A DNA stretch of 64,000 bases from Candidatus Marivariicella framensis (GTDB taxonomy: Bacteria; Bacteroidota; Bacteroidia; Flavobacteriales; Flavobacteriaceae), in contig CAJJCT010000019.1 in NCBI GenBank assembly GCA_905182735.1, positions 1 to 64,000 on the forward strand, written 5' to 3'. The position numbers were made by a program, and so were the translations under genes. This document shows positions 52,739 to 64,000 of this stretch, piece by piece. The notes under the pieces are model-generated. The model did no database searches and had not been told where the DNA came from. It saw only the letters and a list, made by a program, of their open reading frames with translations. Position 1 is the first letter of the stretch. Each line of letters opens with the position of its first letter.

Positions 52739-53950
52739 TTGAAAACACAAGAACTACTATCAATATCTAAAGAGTTTGGAAGTCCCATATATATTTATGA
52801 TGCAAAGAAAATTGAAAATCAATATAATAAGCTAATAAATGCATTTTCCAATATACCTAACCTTAGGATTCATTATGCAGTTAAAGCTTTGTCTAATATT
52901 TCAATTTTAAAATTCATGAAACATCTTGGATCAGGTATAGATACAGTATCGATTCAAGAAGTTAAATTAGGAATATTAGCTGGCTTTGAGCCAGACAAAA
53001 TAATATTCACTCCAAATGGAGTTTCAATAGATGAAATTGAAGCAGTGTCAAAATTAGGTGTTCAAATTAATATTGATAATTTATCTGTATTAGAACAGTT
53101 TGGGACTAAAAACCCAAGAACGCCTGTATGTATTAGAATAAACCCTCATATTAATGCAGGTGGGAATTCAAATATTTCAGTTGGGCATATTGATTCAAAA
53201 TTTGGAATTTCTATTCATCAAATACCTCTTTTATTAAGAATAATAAAAAATACAAAAATGAATGTTAATGGTATTCACATGCATACCGGAAGTGATATAT
53301 TAGATATTGAAGTTTTTTTATATGCATCTGAAATATTATTTGAAAATGCCATGAATTTTAAAAACCTTGAATTTATTGACTTTGGGAGTGGGTTTAAAGT
53401 TCCATATAAGAAGGATGATGTTGAAACAAATATTGAAGAGTTAGGAAAAAAACTAAGCATAAGGTTTAATGAATTCTGTAAATTATATGGTAAAGAAGTT
53501 GACTTAGTATTTGAACCAGGAAAATTTTTAGTAAGTGAATCTGGTTATTTTGTAACATCAGTTAATTCTGTAAAACAAACTACTTCAACTGTTTTTGCTC
53601 AGATAAATAGTGGATTTAATCATTTTATAAGACCTATGTTTTATAATTCATATCATGATATAAAGAACATTTCTAATCCTAAAGGGAAGAAAAGATTTTA
53701 CTCAGTTGTAGGATATATATGCGAAACAGATACTTTTGCTAATAATAGAGAGATTGAAGAAATTTCTGAAGGAGATCTTCTTGCGTTTAAAAATGCAGGT
53801 GCTTATTCTTTTGCTATGTCAAACAATTACAACTCACGTTTAAAACCTGCAGAAGTTTTATGGTACAAAAACAAAGCACTACTGATAAGGCATAAAGAAG
53901 ATTTTAAAGACATATTAAATAAACAAATTGAATTAGATTTTAATTTATAG
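52739..53950 (+). CDS. lysA: Diaminopimelate decarboxylase
   Basis: LysA decarboxylates meso-diaminopimelate to lysine, the last step of the pathway. The 403-residue protein has fold-type III features: FGSPIYIYDAKKIE, the PLP lysine in HYAVKALSN, NPHINAGGN, GIHMHTGSDI, FIDFGSGFKVPY, FEPGKFLVSESG and CETDTFANNR with the active-site Cys. It starts with TTG at 52739, and there is no better upstream start. The last 6 bases overlap the convergent nitronate monooxygenase-like gene. No aspartate kinase domain is fused. Confidence 0.93.
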   Translation: MKTQELLSISKEFGSPIYIYDAKKIENQYNKLINAFSNIPNLRIHYAVKALSNISILKFMKHLGSGIDTVSIQEVKLGILAGFEPDKIIFTPNGVSIDEIEAVSKLGVQINIDNLSVLEQFGTKNPRTPVCIRINPHINAGGNSNISVGHIDSKFGISIHQIPLLLRIIKNTKMNVNGIHMHTGSDILDIEVFLYASEILFENAMNFKNLEFIDFGSGFKVPYKKDDVETNIEELGKKLSIRFNEFCKLYGKEVDLVFEPGKFLVSESGYFVTSVNSVKQTTSTVFAQINSGFNHFIRPMFYNSYHDIKNISNPKGKKRFYSVVGYICETDTFANNREIEEISEGDLLAFKNAGAYSFAMSNNYNSRLKPAEVLWYKNKALLIRHKEDFKDILNKQIELDFNL

Positions 53951-54889
53951 TTTATATGCAGAGATTGTAAATAATGCTTCATTAAAATCTTTTATTATAT
54001 CCACTATAATTTTTGACACAGGCTTAATTTCATTTATTTGAGATGAAACTTGTCCAATTTCTAATTCACCTTGATCTATATCACCTTCAAACATTCCTTT
54101 TTTTGCTCTTCCTTTTCCTAAATGTTTGTATAAGACATCAGAAGATGATCCTTTGGAATAAAGTTCAAGAATTTCTTCATAAAATTTATTTTTCATCATT
54201 CTTACAGGAGTTAATTCTTTAAGAGTTAACACTGTACTTCCTTGGCCAGCTGAAACTATAGCTTTTTTAAAATTAATATGTGATGAAGCTTCAATCGAAG
54301 CAACAAACCTTGAGCCAATCTGAACTCCATCCGCACCTAAACAAATAGCTGCAGCCATTGATTTTCCGGAACCAATTCCTCCTGCAGAAATTAAAGGCAA
54401 ATTAATTGCTTCTTTTATTAATGGAATTAAAACCATTGTAGTTGTTTCCTCACGACCATTATGACCCCCAGCTTCAAAACCTTCAGCCACAATTGCGTCT
54501 ACTCCAGCATTTTCTGCTTTAATTGCAAATTTCACAGAACTAACTACATGAACTACTATGCATCCAGCATTTTTCAATTTGGAAGTCCAGATACTGGGGT
54601 TTCCTGCAGATGTAAAAACAATTGATATTTTTTGATCAATCAAAATTTTCATTATTTTATCCATTTCCGGATAAAGAAGAGGAACATTTACTCCAAAAGG
54701 TTTAGATGTAGCTTTTTTACACTTTAAAATATGTTCTTCAAGATTTTCTGGACGCATAGAGCCTGCTCCAATTAGCCCTAGCCCACCTGCATTGCTAACT
54801 GCTGATGCTAATTTCCAACCACTAGCCCAAACCATTCCTCCTTGAATTATGGGATACCTAATATTAAATAAAGATGTTATTTTTTTCAT
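53945..54889 (-). CDS. Nitronate monooxygenase / FabK-like flavoprotein
   Basis: A 314-residue FMN-binding TIM-barrel protein. Motifs: IRYPIIQGGMVWASG, GLIGAGSMRPE, VNVPLLYPEMDK, EGFEAGGHNGREETTTMVLIP with the active-site His region, SAGGIGSGKSMAAAICLGADGVQIGSRFVAS. It belongs to the group with nitronate monooxygenase and enoyl-ACP reductase FabK. Which reaction it runs cannot be decided. It shares a base with mnmA and is probably its operon partner. Confidence 0.85.
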   Translation of the reverse strand: MKKITSLFNIRYPIIQGGMVWASGWKLASAVSNAGGLGLIGAGSMRPENLEEHILKCKKATSKPFGVNVPLLYPEMDKIMKILIDQKISIVFTSAGNPSIWTSKLKNAGCIVVHVVSSVKFAIKAENAGVDAIVAEGFEAGGHNGREETTTMVLIPLIKEAINLPLISAGGIGSGKSMAAAICLGADGVQIGSRFVASIEASSHINFKKAIVSAGQGSTVLTLKELTPVRMMKNKFYEEILELYSKGSSSDVLYKHLGKGRAKKGMFEGDIDQGELEIGQVSSQINEIKPVSKIIVDIIKDFNEALFTISAYKL

Positions 54890-56085
54890 TATTCTAATAT
54901 AGTTCCAGAACCAATAAGTTCCTTTTTAATATACCATGCAACAAATTGACCAGGAGTTACAGCAGATTGAGGTTCGTCAAAAAAAACATATAAGTAATCC
55001 TTTTTTTGTAAAAGTTTTGCTTTAGATAATGGTTGTCTATATCTAATTCTAGCTTCAACTGCCATAGTTTGTCCTTCTATTAAACTTAAATCTTCACGAA
55101 TCCAATGGATTTGATCCAAAGAAACTCGTAAAGCTTTTCTATATAATCCAGGATGTAAATTACCTTCACCAACATAAATTATATTCTCTTCAACATCAGT
55201 TCCAATAACAAAAAGAGGGTTTTTTGTTCCTCCTATAGCTAAACCTTTTCTTTGTCCAATAGTGTAATAATGAGCCCCATGGTGAACTCCAACTTTTTTT
55301 CCATCATTCAAATTATATTGGTAAGGGACTGACATACTCTCATCGAATTCCAAATTATTTAAATTTTTCAAATTGTGACTTTTAAAAGTGTCTAAAGAAT
55401 CAGGAATTTGAATAACATCTCCTTTAAAAGGTTTTAATTTTTGTTTTAAAAAATCAGGAAGTTTGACTTTTCCAATGAAACATAATCCTTGAGAATCTTT
55501 TTTTTCTGCAGTAACAAAACCTTCAGACTTGGCTATTTTTCGAACTTCATCTTTTTTTAAATGTCCGATAGGAAAAAGAGCTTTTTTAAGTTGATATTGA
55601 TTGAGTTGACATAAAAAATATGATTGATCTTTATTAGTATCATTCCCCTCAAATAATTGAAAAATCGTTTCATTACCTTTTTGTATTTGTTTTTTTTGAC
55701 AATAGTGTCCAGTAGCAATAAAGTCAGCGCCAAGAGACAAAGCAATGTCTAAGAATAAATCAAATTTAATTTCTCTATTGCATAAAACATCTGGATTAGG
55801 AGTTCTTCCTCTTGAATATTCATCAAACATATAATCTACTATTCGCTCCTTGTATTCTTTACTTAGATCTACTGTTTGAAATGGTATACCTAGCTTTTGT
55901 GAAACCATAACAGCATCATAACTATCTTCAAGCCATGGACATTCATTAGAAATAGTAACATCCTCATTATGCCAATTTTTCATAAAGATGCTTATAACTT
56001 CGTATCCTTCTTTCTTAAGAAGGTGTGCAGCAACACTTGAATCTACACCACCTGAAAGTCCCAAAACAACCCTTTTACTTTTCAT
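54889..56085 (-). CDS. mnmA: tRNA-specific 2-thiouridylase
   Basis: MnmA thiolates the wobble uridine 34 of tRNAs for Lys, Glu and Gln. The 398-residue protein has the ATP-binding [15 protein letters not shown], the [16 protein letters not shown] with the first Cys, [16 protein letters not shown], the second catalytic Cys in [15 protein letters not shown], and [17 protein letters not shown] at 56085 is chosen over TTG at 56100, because the -7 box at 56090-56097 lies between them and the mRNA would start at the ATG. Confidence 0.95.
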   Translation of the reverse strand: MKSKRVVLGLSGGVDSSVAAHLLKKEGYEVISIFMKNWHNEDVTISNECPWLEDSYDAVMVSQKLGIPFQTVDLSKEYKERIVDYMFDEYSRGRTPNPDVLCNREIKFDLFLDIALSLGADFIATGHYCQKKQIQKGNETIFQLFEGNDTNKDQSYFLCQLNQYQLKKALFPIGHLKKDEVRKIAKSEGFVTAEKKDSQGLCFIGKVKLPDFLKQKLKPFKGDVIQIPDSLDTFKSHNLKNLNNLEFDESMSVPYQYNLNDGKKVGVHHGAHYYTIGQRKGLAIGGTKNPLFVIGTDVEENIIYVGEGNLHPGLYRKALRVSLDQIHWIREDLSLIEGQTMAVEARIRYRQPLSKAKLLQKKDYLYVFFDEPQSAVTPGQFVAWYIKKELIGSGTILE

Positions 56086-56089
56086 AACA

Positions 56090-56097
56090 CAAAGGTA
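56090..56097 (-). promoter_or_regulatory. -7 promoter box for mnmA
   Basis: On the minus strand this reads TACCTTTG, matching TAnnTTTG, and ends 4 bases before the mnmA ATG at 56085. The transcript is likely leaderless. Confidence 0.5.
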
Positions 56098-56134
56098 CAA
56101 TTAAGCATGAGAAAATTGAAATCAGTTTTTCAAA

Positions 56135-57970
56135 CTACTTACGTCCTTGTTGGTTTATTTTTTTTTGGGCTTCAGCTGCCTCCATAGCCTTTTGAAATTT
56201 TTGAGTAAAACCACCAACTTTTCTTGGTTTCTTTTTGTTTTCAGCAATTTGAGCCTTTATATTATCTTCTTTGATTATGAAATTCTTTATGACTAACATT
56301 AACAAAATGGTAAGTGTATTTGATATGAAGTAATATAAGCTCAGACCACTAGCATAATTATTAAAAAATAGCAACATCATCAGTGGCATCATATAAATAA
56401 TAAATTTCATATTGGGCATTCCTTCTTGCTGAGGCATTGCCTGCTGTCCTGTAGTCATCAGTGTATAAACAAAAATTGCTGCTGATGCCAATATTGGAAA
56501 AAGGCTGATATGATCACCATAGAAAGGAATTGAAAATGGAAGTTCAAAAATTGAATCATATGAAGATAGATCATCGGCCCAGAGAAAACTTTTTTGCCTA
56601 AGTTCAAAAGCTACTGGAAAAAAAGAAAACAATGCATAGAAAATAGGGACTTGTATAAGTGCAGGAATACATCCAGACATTGGATTAACTCCAGCTTTAC
56701 CATATAAACTCATAGTCTCTTGTTGTTTTTTTACAGCATCATTTTTGTGTTTTTTTGTAATTTCTTCAATTTCGGGTTTTAATACCTTCATCTTAATTTG
56801 AGAAACATAGGATTTGTAAACAACTGGAGACATTACTAATCTAACAATAATAGTTAAAACTATAATTGCAATTCCATATGGTAAAAATGTTGCTAGCCAA
56901 GCAAAAAGTGGAAGAAAAATAAATCTATTTATCCATCCGAAAATACCCCATCCTAAAGGAATAGAAGTCTCAAGTGAATCTCCATAAGATTTTAAAATTT
57001 GATAATCCGTTGGGCCAAAATAAAAATTCATATTTGAGAGTATCTCTCCTCTCTCTTTCCCTAATTTAAAGGAACTAGTAAGCTCTTTTGTAAATCTATT
57101 ATCTAAGGTTTCGTCAACTGTAAGATCTTTTGATTTAAATGACACTTCGTCCATTAAAATATCAGGTATTAAAATTGAACTGAAAAAATGTTGTCTGTAT
57201 GATATCCATCGAACTTTGTTTTCAATTTCTTCATCTTCCCCCGAAAGTGATAGATTGTCAACTTTATCTTCTTCGTAAGAATATGTCAACTGAGTGTACC
57301 TACTTTCATAATCAATGCTTTTAGAGTTCCTGAATAAATTTGTCTGCCAACTCAAAATAACATCTTCATCAGCCAAAATATTTTCAAGTCCTTCTGACCT
57401 AATCTCAAAACCTAATTTATATCCATCATTTGGAAGTGTATATCTAAACTCTAAAAATTGATAATCTGAAATATTTGCTCTAAAAATAATTGATTGACTT
57501 CCTTTATTTTTTTCATTTTTAATATTGTTAAAATATATATCCTTAGTATCTATTAACAATCCTAAACGACTTTTTAAACTTGTGTTTATTAAATGATTGT
57601 TTTCAGAAACAAGATTGAGAGGCTTCTCTAGGTGATTTGAAAAATCTTTCAAATTAACAAGTGTTAGGTTTGCACCTTTAGAGCTTATTTTTATTTTTAA
57701 ATTTTTATTTTCTAAAACTAGATCTTCATTTTCTTTAGGCTCTAACCATTTAGAAAAAATGCCATATGTTAGATTTATTTCATCATTTTTGGATGAATTA
57801 TTAAATTCATTGATCTTTGGAGACGATTTGGTTTCTGAAACATCTACTGACTCTGTAATATTGGGATTTGAAATATTAGTGTTTTCAGTGCGAAAAAGCA
57901 TCCAAGTCAATATCAACGCAATTAATATAATTCCAATAAATTTATATGGATCAAATTGTTGTTCTTCCAT
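56135..57970 (-). CDS. yidC: Membrane protein insertase YidC
   Basis: YidC inserts proteins into the inner membrane, alone or with Sec. The 611-residue protein has an N-terminal anchor (about residues 9-25), a large periplasmic beta domain (about 60-350), and the C-terminal Oxa1-like core with IPLGWGIFGWINRFIFLPLFAWLA, helices containing SPVVYKSYVSQIKMKVLKPEI, NPMSGCIPALIQVPIFYALFSF, and MKFIIYMMPLMMLLFFNNYASGLSLYYF. A basic tail of about 45 residues follows. Its ATG directly abuts the pyrG stop. Confidence 0.96.
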   Translation of the reverse strand: MEEQQFDPYKFIGIILIALILTWMLFRTENTNISNPNITESVDVSETKSSPKINEFNNSSKNDEINLTYGIFSKWLEPKENEDLVLENKNLKIKISSKGANLTLVNLKDFSNHLEKPLNLVSENNHLINTSLKSRLGLLIDTKDIYFNNIKNEKNKGSQSIIFRANISDYQFLEFRYTLPNDGYKLGFEIRSEGLENILADEDVILSWQTNLFRNSKSIDYESRYTQLTYSYEEDKVDNLSLSGEDEEIENKVRWISYRQHFFSSILIPDILMDEVSFKSKDLTVDETLDNRFTKELTSSFKLGKERGEILSNMNFYFGPTDYQILKSYGDSLETSIPLGWGIFGWINRFIFLPLFAWLATFLPYGIAIIVLTIIVRLVMSPVVYKSYVSQIKMKVLKPEIEEITKKHKNDAVKKQQETMSLYGKAGVNPMSGCIPALIQVPIFYALFSFFPVAFELRQKSFLWADDLSSYDSIFELPFSIPFYGDHISLFPILASAAIFVYTLMTTGQQAMPQQEGMPNMKFIIYMMPLMMLLFFNNYASGLSLYYFISNTLTILLMLVIKNFIIKEDNIKAQIAENKKKPRKVGGFTQKFQKAMEAAEAQKKINQQGRK

Positions 57971-59641
<1,671 letters not shown>

Positions 59642-59658
59642 TTAAAGCTAAAATTATA

Positions 59659-61395
59659 TTATTTATTTATTTCTAAAACATCATATTGCTTATGTTGCAA
59701 TAAGTAATATCCGTGATTTATATAAGCTCCTCCTATTAAAGGAACGTAATTAAACTTATTGTTTACATACTCTGTTTCTCCTATTTTAGTGCTAGAGTAT
59801 AAGTCGTTTTGAGTAGCAATTCTTAATATTAAATCGTAAACTAAATCAAATGCTCTTACTGATGTTTTATTTGGCGGAATACCAAAACGATTCACAAATT
59901 CATCAATCAAATTTGAATCCTCTATCTTTCTTGGATAATAATCTGACATGTATGTAAACATAAGGTCTCCAAACAACGTGTTTGAAAGATTAGAGTCTTC
60001 ATATGAAGGCCCATGATATGTTGTAAAAAGTGTAATTTTTTTCTCATCACTGAGCTGAGAACGAATTTGAGAAGTAGCACTAGAAATCAATGAAAATTTT
60101 TCTGTTTCTAAAATTACTTTATTTGGAAGAGTATCCACAATTAGTGAGTCTACTAAGTCCGGTAATAAAAAATTTCCAAATTCAGGTCTTAACTTAACCG
60201 CACTCGGGAATAAAAGATTAAGCTCTCTCTCTATTTTTCTGTTTACAGAGTCAGAAACAATCAAAATATTGTCATCTTCATTTATAATGTTTAGTAAATA
60301 CTCCTTCATTTCAGTTCGAATAAATGATTTAGGGGTAATACTTTGAAAAACTCCTTTTCTCATTACAACTGGGTTTGAAGATAATGGAGCTACCTTAGGA
60401 ACGTCTTCTAACTTCTTATTTAAGGATAGGAAATTAAAGTTTTTAGGTAACATTGGTCCTATTATAACATCTATTATTGTTGGATCAAGAATGTCAATCT
60501 GTCTTTGAATTTCACTTTTTTTATTTTGAGTATCAAATATTTTTGCATTTATATCTATTCCAATATTCTTTGCTTTTTCCATTGCCAAAATTGATCCAGA
60601 ATAAAAATCTAAGGCAATTGAGGTCAGAGTTCGTCTTTTTAAATATCTAACTGTTTTATCTAAAGAATCAAATTCAATGACTGATGTTTTAAATGGAAGA
60701 AAATAAACAAGATTAATTTTTTTTCTTATAAAAACAGAATCTAGAAGTCTAGTTTTTTCAGTAAGAAGAAGGTCCTTATCTACATTTAATTTTATAGAAG
60801 AAGTTTTAGGTAATTTTAAAATCATGCCTTTTTTTAATCCTTCATCAATAACTAAAGGATTAAGAGAGTCTATAGTAGGTTTGTCAAATCCAGTTTTAAC
60901 TTTAACCCTGTAATATCCTTCTTTAGGTTTTATTTTGTAATAATAAAAATCTGGTTCTATAACTTTTATTTCTTCATCTGACTTAACTGGCACCTTTATA
61001 AATTGGCCAAACTTAAGACCTTCTTTTATCTTTGGATTTAATTCATTTAGCTCATCAATAGTTAAACCATAAGTATACGCAATTCTCCATTTGGTGTCTT
61101 TGGGTTTAACTAAGTATGTTGCTGTTTTTTTAGATGGTTCTTTTTCAATCTCAACTTTAGCATAAACAGGTATTCTTAGTTGCATTCTTCTTCTTAATCC
61201 CCTTTTACTAATTCTCGGATTATAGTTTTCAATTTGACTTTCACTTATATTATACTTTTTTGTAAGATTAAAAATATTATCTCCTTTTTTAACTTTATGA
61301 ATTATAAATTTTTCAGGTGTTAAATCATCTTGACCATATCCAAATTGGACAGACAGTATTAGAAATATTAATGTAATTTTAATTCTATAATTCAT
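59659..61395 (-). CDS. Exported LysM protein with periplasmic-binding-fold domain
   Basis: A 578-residue secreted protein (signal FLILSVQFGYG). Three LysM-type units follow: HKVKKGDNIFNLTKKYNIS (about 33-75), YLVKPKDTKWRIAYTYGLTIDELNELNP (93-137) and YKIKPKEGYYRVKVKTGFDKPTIDSLNP (150-197). The remaining residues (about 225-575) look like a type 1 periplasmic-binding fold, for example IDVIIGPMLPKNFNFL and NILIVSDSVNRK. Peptidoglycan binding is inferred from LysM. The ligand is unknown. It begins 13 bases after guaA and is probably co-transcribed. Confidence 0.85.
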   Translation of the reverse strand: MNYRIKITLIFLILSVQFGYGQDDLTPEKFIIHKVKKGDNIFNLTKKYNISESQIENYNPRISKRGLRRRMQLRIPVYAKVEIEKEPSKKTATYLVKPKDTKWRIAYTYGLTIDELNELNPKIKEGLKFGQFIKVPVKSDEEIKVIEPDFYYYKIKPKEGYYRVKVKTGFDKPTIDSLNPLVIDEGLKKGMILKLPKTSSIKLNVDKDLLLTEKTRLLDSVFIRKKINLVYFLPFKTSVIEFDSLDKTVRYLKRRTLTSIALDFYSGSILAMEKAKNIGIDINAKIFDTQNKKSEIQRQIDILDPTIIDVIIGPMLPKNFNFLSLNKKLEDVPKVAPLSSNPVVMRKGVFQSITPKSFIRTEMKEYLLNIINEDDNILIVSDSVNRKIERELNLLFPSAVKLRPEFGNFLLPDLVDSLIVDTLPNKVILETEKFSLISSATSQIRSQLSDEKKITLFTTYHGPSYEDSNLSNTLFGDLMFTYMSDYYPRKIEDSNLIDEFVNRFGIPPNKTSVRAFDLVYDLILRIATQNDLYSSTKIGETEYVNNKFNYVPLIGGAYINHGYYLLQHKQYDVLEINK

Positions 61396-61408
61396 AATGC
61401 AATGACAA

Positions 61409-62938
61409 CTATTCCCACTCTATTGTGGCTGGAGGCTTGGAGCTAATGTCATAAACCACTCTATTTACTCCTGGGACCTTATTTATTATTTCATTTGATA
61501 TTTTTTGTAAAAAGTCATACGGAAGATCTACCCAATCAGCAGTCATTCCGTCGGTAGACTGAACGGCTCGCAATGCTACACATTTTTCATAAGTTCTCTC
61601 ATCACCCATTACTCCTACACTATTCACAGGAAGAAGAATTGCTCCAGCTTGCCATATGGAATCATATAAGTTCCAATTCTTTAACCCTTCAATAAAAATT
61701 GAATCAACTTCTTGTAAGATTTTCACTTTCTTAGGTGTGATTTCTCCCAAAATTCTAATCGCTAAACCAGGCCCAGGAAAAGGGTGTCTTCCTAGAATTT
61801 TGGGATTAATCCCTAAACTATGACCTACTCTTCGAACTTCATCTTTAAATAGCATTCTCAAAGGTTCAACTATCTTTAATTTCATGAAATCAGGTAGACC
61901 ACCAACATTGTGATGAGATTTAATTGTTACTGAAGGTCCATTGACTGAAATTGATTCAATTACATCTGGGTATATGGTTCCTTGAGCAAGCCAGGAAGCT
62001 CCGTTTATTTGTTTGGCTTCATCATTAAAAACATCAATAAATGTATTGCCAATAATTTTTCGTTTTGATTCAGGGTCCGATTCACCCTTCAAGTTATTTA
62101 AAAATAATTCTGAAGAGTCAACTCCTTTTACATTAAGCCCCATACCCTTATATTGGTTAAGAACTGAATCAAACTCATCTTTTCTTAGAAGGCCATTATT
62201 AACAAAAACACAGATTAATTGATCACCAATTGATTTATTTAATAAGACTGCTGCAACTGTAGAGTCTACACCTCCAGAAAGGCCTAAAATAACCTTTTCA
62301 TTTCCTATTTGATTTTTTAATTTACTTATTGTCATTTCGACAAAAGAATCAGGTGTCCAATCTTGTTTAATTTTTGAAATTTTTATCAAAAAATTCTCTA
62401 ACATCTTTGAACCATCAGAAGAGTGATATACTTCTGGATGAAATTGAATTCCATAAGTATCTTCCCCTTTAATCTCAAAAGCTGCATTTTTAACATCTGA
62501 AGTACTGGAAATGATTCTTGCGCCATGAGGAAGATTATTAATGGTGTCACCATGGCTCATCCAAACTTGACTATTGTCAGGAATATCATTAAAAAACATA
62601 GATTTTGAATCTATACTTTTTAAGTTTGCACGACCATACTCTCTTGATTTGGAGGGACTAACTTTACCACCAAAAAAGTGTGCTAAATACTGTGCTCCAT
62701 AGCAAATACCTAATAAAGGGATTTTACCTTTTACTAAAGAAAGGTCAATATGAGGGGGATGTTCATTTCTAACTGAATAAGGTGATCCAGATAAAATTAT
62801 TGCTTTGTATACAGAATAGTCTTTGGGTGGGTTGTTGTATGGAAATATTTCACAATAAATAAAGAGTTCTCTTACCCTTCTGGCAATTAATTGTGTGTAT
62901 TGAGATCCGAAATCAAGAATTAGAACTTTGTCTTGCAT
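61409..62938 (-). CDS. guaA: GMP synthase (glutamine-hydrolysing)
   Basis: GuaA makes GMP from XMP, ATP and glutamine. From ATG 62938 it is 509 residues. The class I glutaminase domain has the catalytic Cys in [12 protein letters not shown] and the His/Glu pair in [11 protein letters not shown]. The ATP pyrophosphatase domain has [15 protein letters not shown], and the dimerisation domain ends in [16 protein letters not shown]. The TTG two codons earlier (62944) lies in the promoter box and is not used. Confidence 0.97.
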   Translation of the reverse strand: MQDKVLILDFGSQYTQLIARRVRELFIYCEIFPYNNPPKDYSVYKAIILSGSPYSVRNEHPPHIDLSLVKGKIPLLGICYGAQYLAHFFGGKVSPSKSREYGRANLKSIDSKSMFFNDIPDNSQVWMSHGDTINNLPHGARIISSTSDVKNAAFEIKGEDTYGIQFHPEVYHSSDGSKMLENFLIKISKIKQDWTPDSFVEMTISKLKNQIGNEKVILGLSGGVDSTVAAVLLNKSIGDQLICVFVNNGLLRKDEFDSVLNQYKGMGLNVKGVDSSELFLNNLKGESDPESKRKIIGNTFIDVFNDEAKQINGASWLAQGTIYPDVIESISVNGPSVTIKSHHNVGGLPDFMKLKIVEPLRMLFKDEVRRVGHSLGINPKILGRHPFPGPGLAIRILGEITPKKVKILQEVDSIFIEGLKNWNLYDSIWQAGAILLPVNSVGVMGDERTYEKCVALRAVQSTDGMTADWVDLPYDFLQKISNEIINKVPGVNRVVYDISSKPPATIEWE

Positions 62939-62941
62939 AAG

Positions 62942-62949
62942 CAAAAATA
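62942..62949 (-). promoter_or_regulatory. -7 promoter box for guaA
   Basis: On the minus strand this reads TATTTTTG, matching TAnnTTTG, and ends 3 bases before the guaA ATG. It is the closest box-to-start spacing in the window and suggests a leaderless mRNA. Confidence 0.5.
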
Positions 62950-62997
62950 CAATTATTTATTAGGGCGGAAATTTAAAATTGGACTATTTTTTTGGTT

Positions 62998-64000
62998 TTA
63001 TTTAGATTCAAATACAATAAAATTTTTATTAAGTGGATTAAAATTATCAATCAAATCTGGAATAAAATTATGTTCAAAATACAAATAATAATCAAAGAAA
63101 TTTTCTGTTCGCTCCTGGAGTTTGTTATTTGGAAACAGTGAATTATATATTACTTCTAGTTTTTTAACCTGATCATTAAGTTTTCTTTTTTGAGCTCTTA
63201 AAAGTCTTTTCTCAAGATTATCTATTCCCTTATATTGTTTAGCTTTTTGAGCTTTTACAGCACCTTTAAAAGATGAGTCGGTTTTAGAAACAATTTTTTC
63301 TAAATAACTAAACTGTGAATCAAGTTTATTCTTTAAAAATTGTAAATCCAAACTTATACTTGAAAGTTCCTTAATTTTATTTTTAATTAAGTGATCTTTT
63401 CCATTCAATAAATCAGAGTAAGAAACATTAAGCTTTTCAATACTTTTCAAAGTCTTAGAAGGCACTAATAGTGCTGAATCTCGTATAACTAAAATAGGTA
63501 AAGTAATATTTTGATTTTCAAAAAAAGCTTTTAGTTGTAACCAATAAGAAATCTCCCCACCACCACCTACATATGCAATATTAGGAAGTATCACTTCCTG
63601 ATACAAAGGGCGAAGCAAAACATTTGGAGAAAATCTTTCAGGAAATTCAATTAACTCTTTTTCAATTAAAGGTTTAGTAAATTTTTTATTTGAATCACTC
63701 AATTCAAATCCATTTTCAGTTTTTATAATTCTTTTTCTTTCTCCTTTAGTTATATAAAAAAGGTTTATTTCTCTAGGGTTCACTTGAGGTTTATAATTTT
63801 TATTATAATCATTTTTTAATATCTCTATCTGATTATCAACTTGTTTTTTACAGTTGTGATTAAATAATTCATTTTTAAAAAAAGGAATCATAATTTCCTT
63901 TAATTTTCTTGAATTGGGATCTAAAATTAACAGTCCATAATCACAAAAAAGTCTGTTAACCAATCCAAATGTTGCTTCTGATAAAGTTTTTGTTGTTAAA
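62998..64000 (-). CDS. bshC: Bacillithiol biosynthesis cysteine-adding enzyme BshC (partial)
   Basis: BshC adds cysteine to glucosaminyl-malate to make the thiol bacillithiol. The frame stays open to the end of the window, so the 5' end is missing; the family is about 530 residues and about 334 are visible. Features: a start of the visible part TKTLSEATFGLVNRLFCDYGLLILDP, FSPNVLLRPLYQEVILPNIAYVGGGGEISYWLQLK, and a coiled-coil region (KELSSISLDLQFLKNKLDS) towards the C-terminus. Its gene ends 53 bases before the guaA -7 box. Confidence 0.9.
   Translation of the reverse strand, partial: LTTKTLSEATFGLVNRLFCDYGLLILDPNSRKLKEIMIPFFKNELFNHNCKKQVDNQIEILKNDYNKNYKPQVNPREINLFYITKGERKRIIKTENGFELSDSNKKFTKPLIEKELIEFPERFSPNVLLRPLYQEVILPNIAYVGGGGEISYWLQLKAFFENQNITLPILVIRDSALLVPSKTLKSIEKLNVSYSDLLNGKDHLIKNKIKELSSISLDLQFLKNKLDSQFSYLEKIVSKTDSSFKGAVKAQKAKQYKGIDNLEKRLLRAQKRKLNDQVKKLEVIYNSLFPNNKLQERTENFFDYYLYFEHNFIPDLIDNFNPLNKNFIVFESK

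Noticed and set aside
61409..62944. TTG at 62944 as guaA start
   Set aside because: It falls inside an exact TAnnTTTG box on the same strand; the ATG two codons later gives the normal start [13 protein letters not shown].

Overview
The window is a compact, AT-rich chromosomal segment (about 30% G+C judged by eye) from a member of the Bacteroidota, almost certainly class Flavobacteriia and probably a streamlined marine lineage. The lineage call rests on gene content: gldI, DUF5683, DUF5606, an OstA-like protein, a WbqC family protein, a roughly 570-residue signal peptidase I, DUF3810, a recF-lipoprotein-DUF721-ndk neighbourhood, bacillithiol synthesis, and TAnnTTTG promoter elements with little sign of Shine-Dalgarno sequences. 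The species is not determined. I saw no rRNA, tRNA, CRISPR array, intact mobile element or prophage.

Layout. 1-3.4 kb is the least housekeeping-like part: a partial membrane protein with a winged-helix-like end, a 518-base gap with a possible transposase relic, a TIGR02206-type membrane protein, and a PQQ sugar dehydrogenase coupled to a small cytochrome c. 3.4-9.0 kb holds divIC, then parA-parB-DUF5683-dapB-lepB-wbqC (chromosome segregation, lysine/cell-wall precursor, secretion). 9.0-13.9 kb (minus strand) is a TPR protein, ribH, a small protein, mutL and two rhomboid proteases. 14.0-32.1 kb (mostly plus) carries recF, a lipoprotein, DUF721, ndk (minus), nrnA, gldI, a cyclophilin-FKBP fusion, DUF3810, two amidohydrolases, a SpoU methyltransferase, spoT/rel, fur, purA, an OstA-like protein and a class III aminotransferase. 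32.1-38.2 kb has a TPR protein, two tandem DUF368 genes, aroE and a Rho_N-DUF349 protein. 38.2-40.4 kb (minus) is ruvX-def-DUF5606-mazG. 40.5-47.7 kb has dapD, three glycosyltransferases in alternating orientation, then tsaC-cca-ctaA-pRiA4b-like. 47.7-53.9 kb has an XRE regulator, a kinase-like unknown, uvrB, sucC and lysA. 53.9-64 kb (minus) holds a nitronate monooxygenase-like protein, mnmA, yidC, pyrG, a LysM/periplasmic-binding-fold protein, guaA and partial bshC.

How it works together. Three lysine/DAP genes (dapB, dapD, lysA) are spread through the window and fit a succinylase route. Envelope functions are rich: lepB, yidC, OstA-like, DUF368, LysM, gldI, rhomboids and glycosyltransferases. 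Nucleotide supply is covered by purA, pyrG, guaA and ndk, and genome maintenance by recF, mutL, uvrB, ruvX and parAB. Genes are densely packed, often overlapping by 1-30 bases, and convergent pairs meet with almost no spacer. Several promoters have a -7 box only 3-9 bases before the start codon, which suggests leaderless mRNAs.

I do not see a clearly new multi-gene system. The best leads are the kinase-like unknown beside uvrB, the tandem DUF368 pair beside aroE, the MutL with lost endonuclease motifs, the Rho_N-DUF349 fusion, the amidohydrolase domains without metal ligands, and the clustered leaderless-type promoters.
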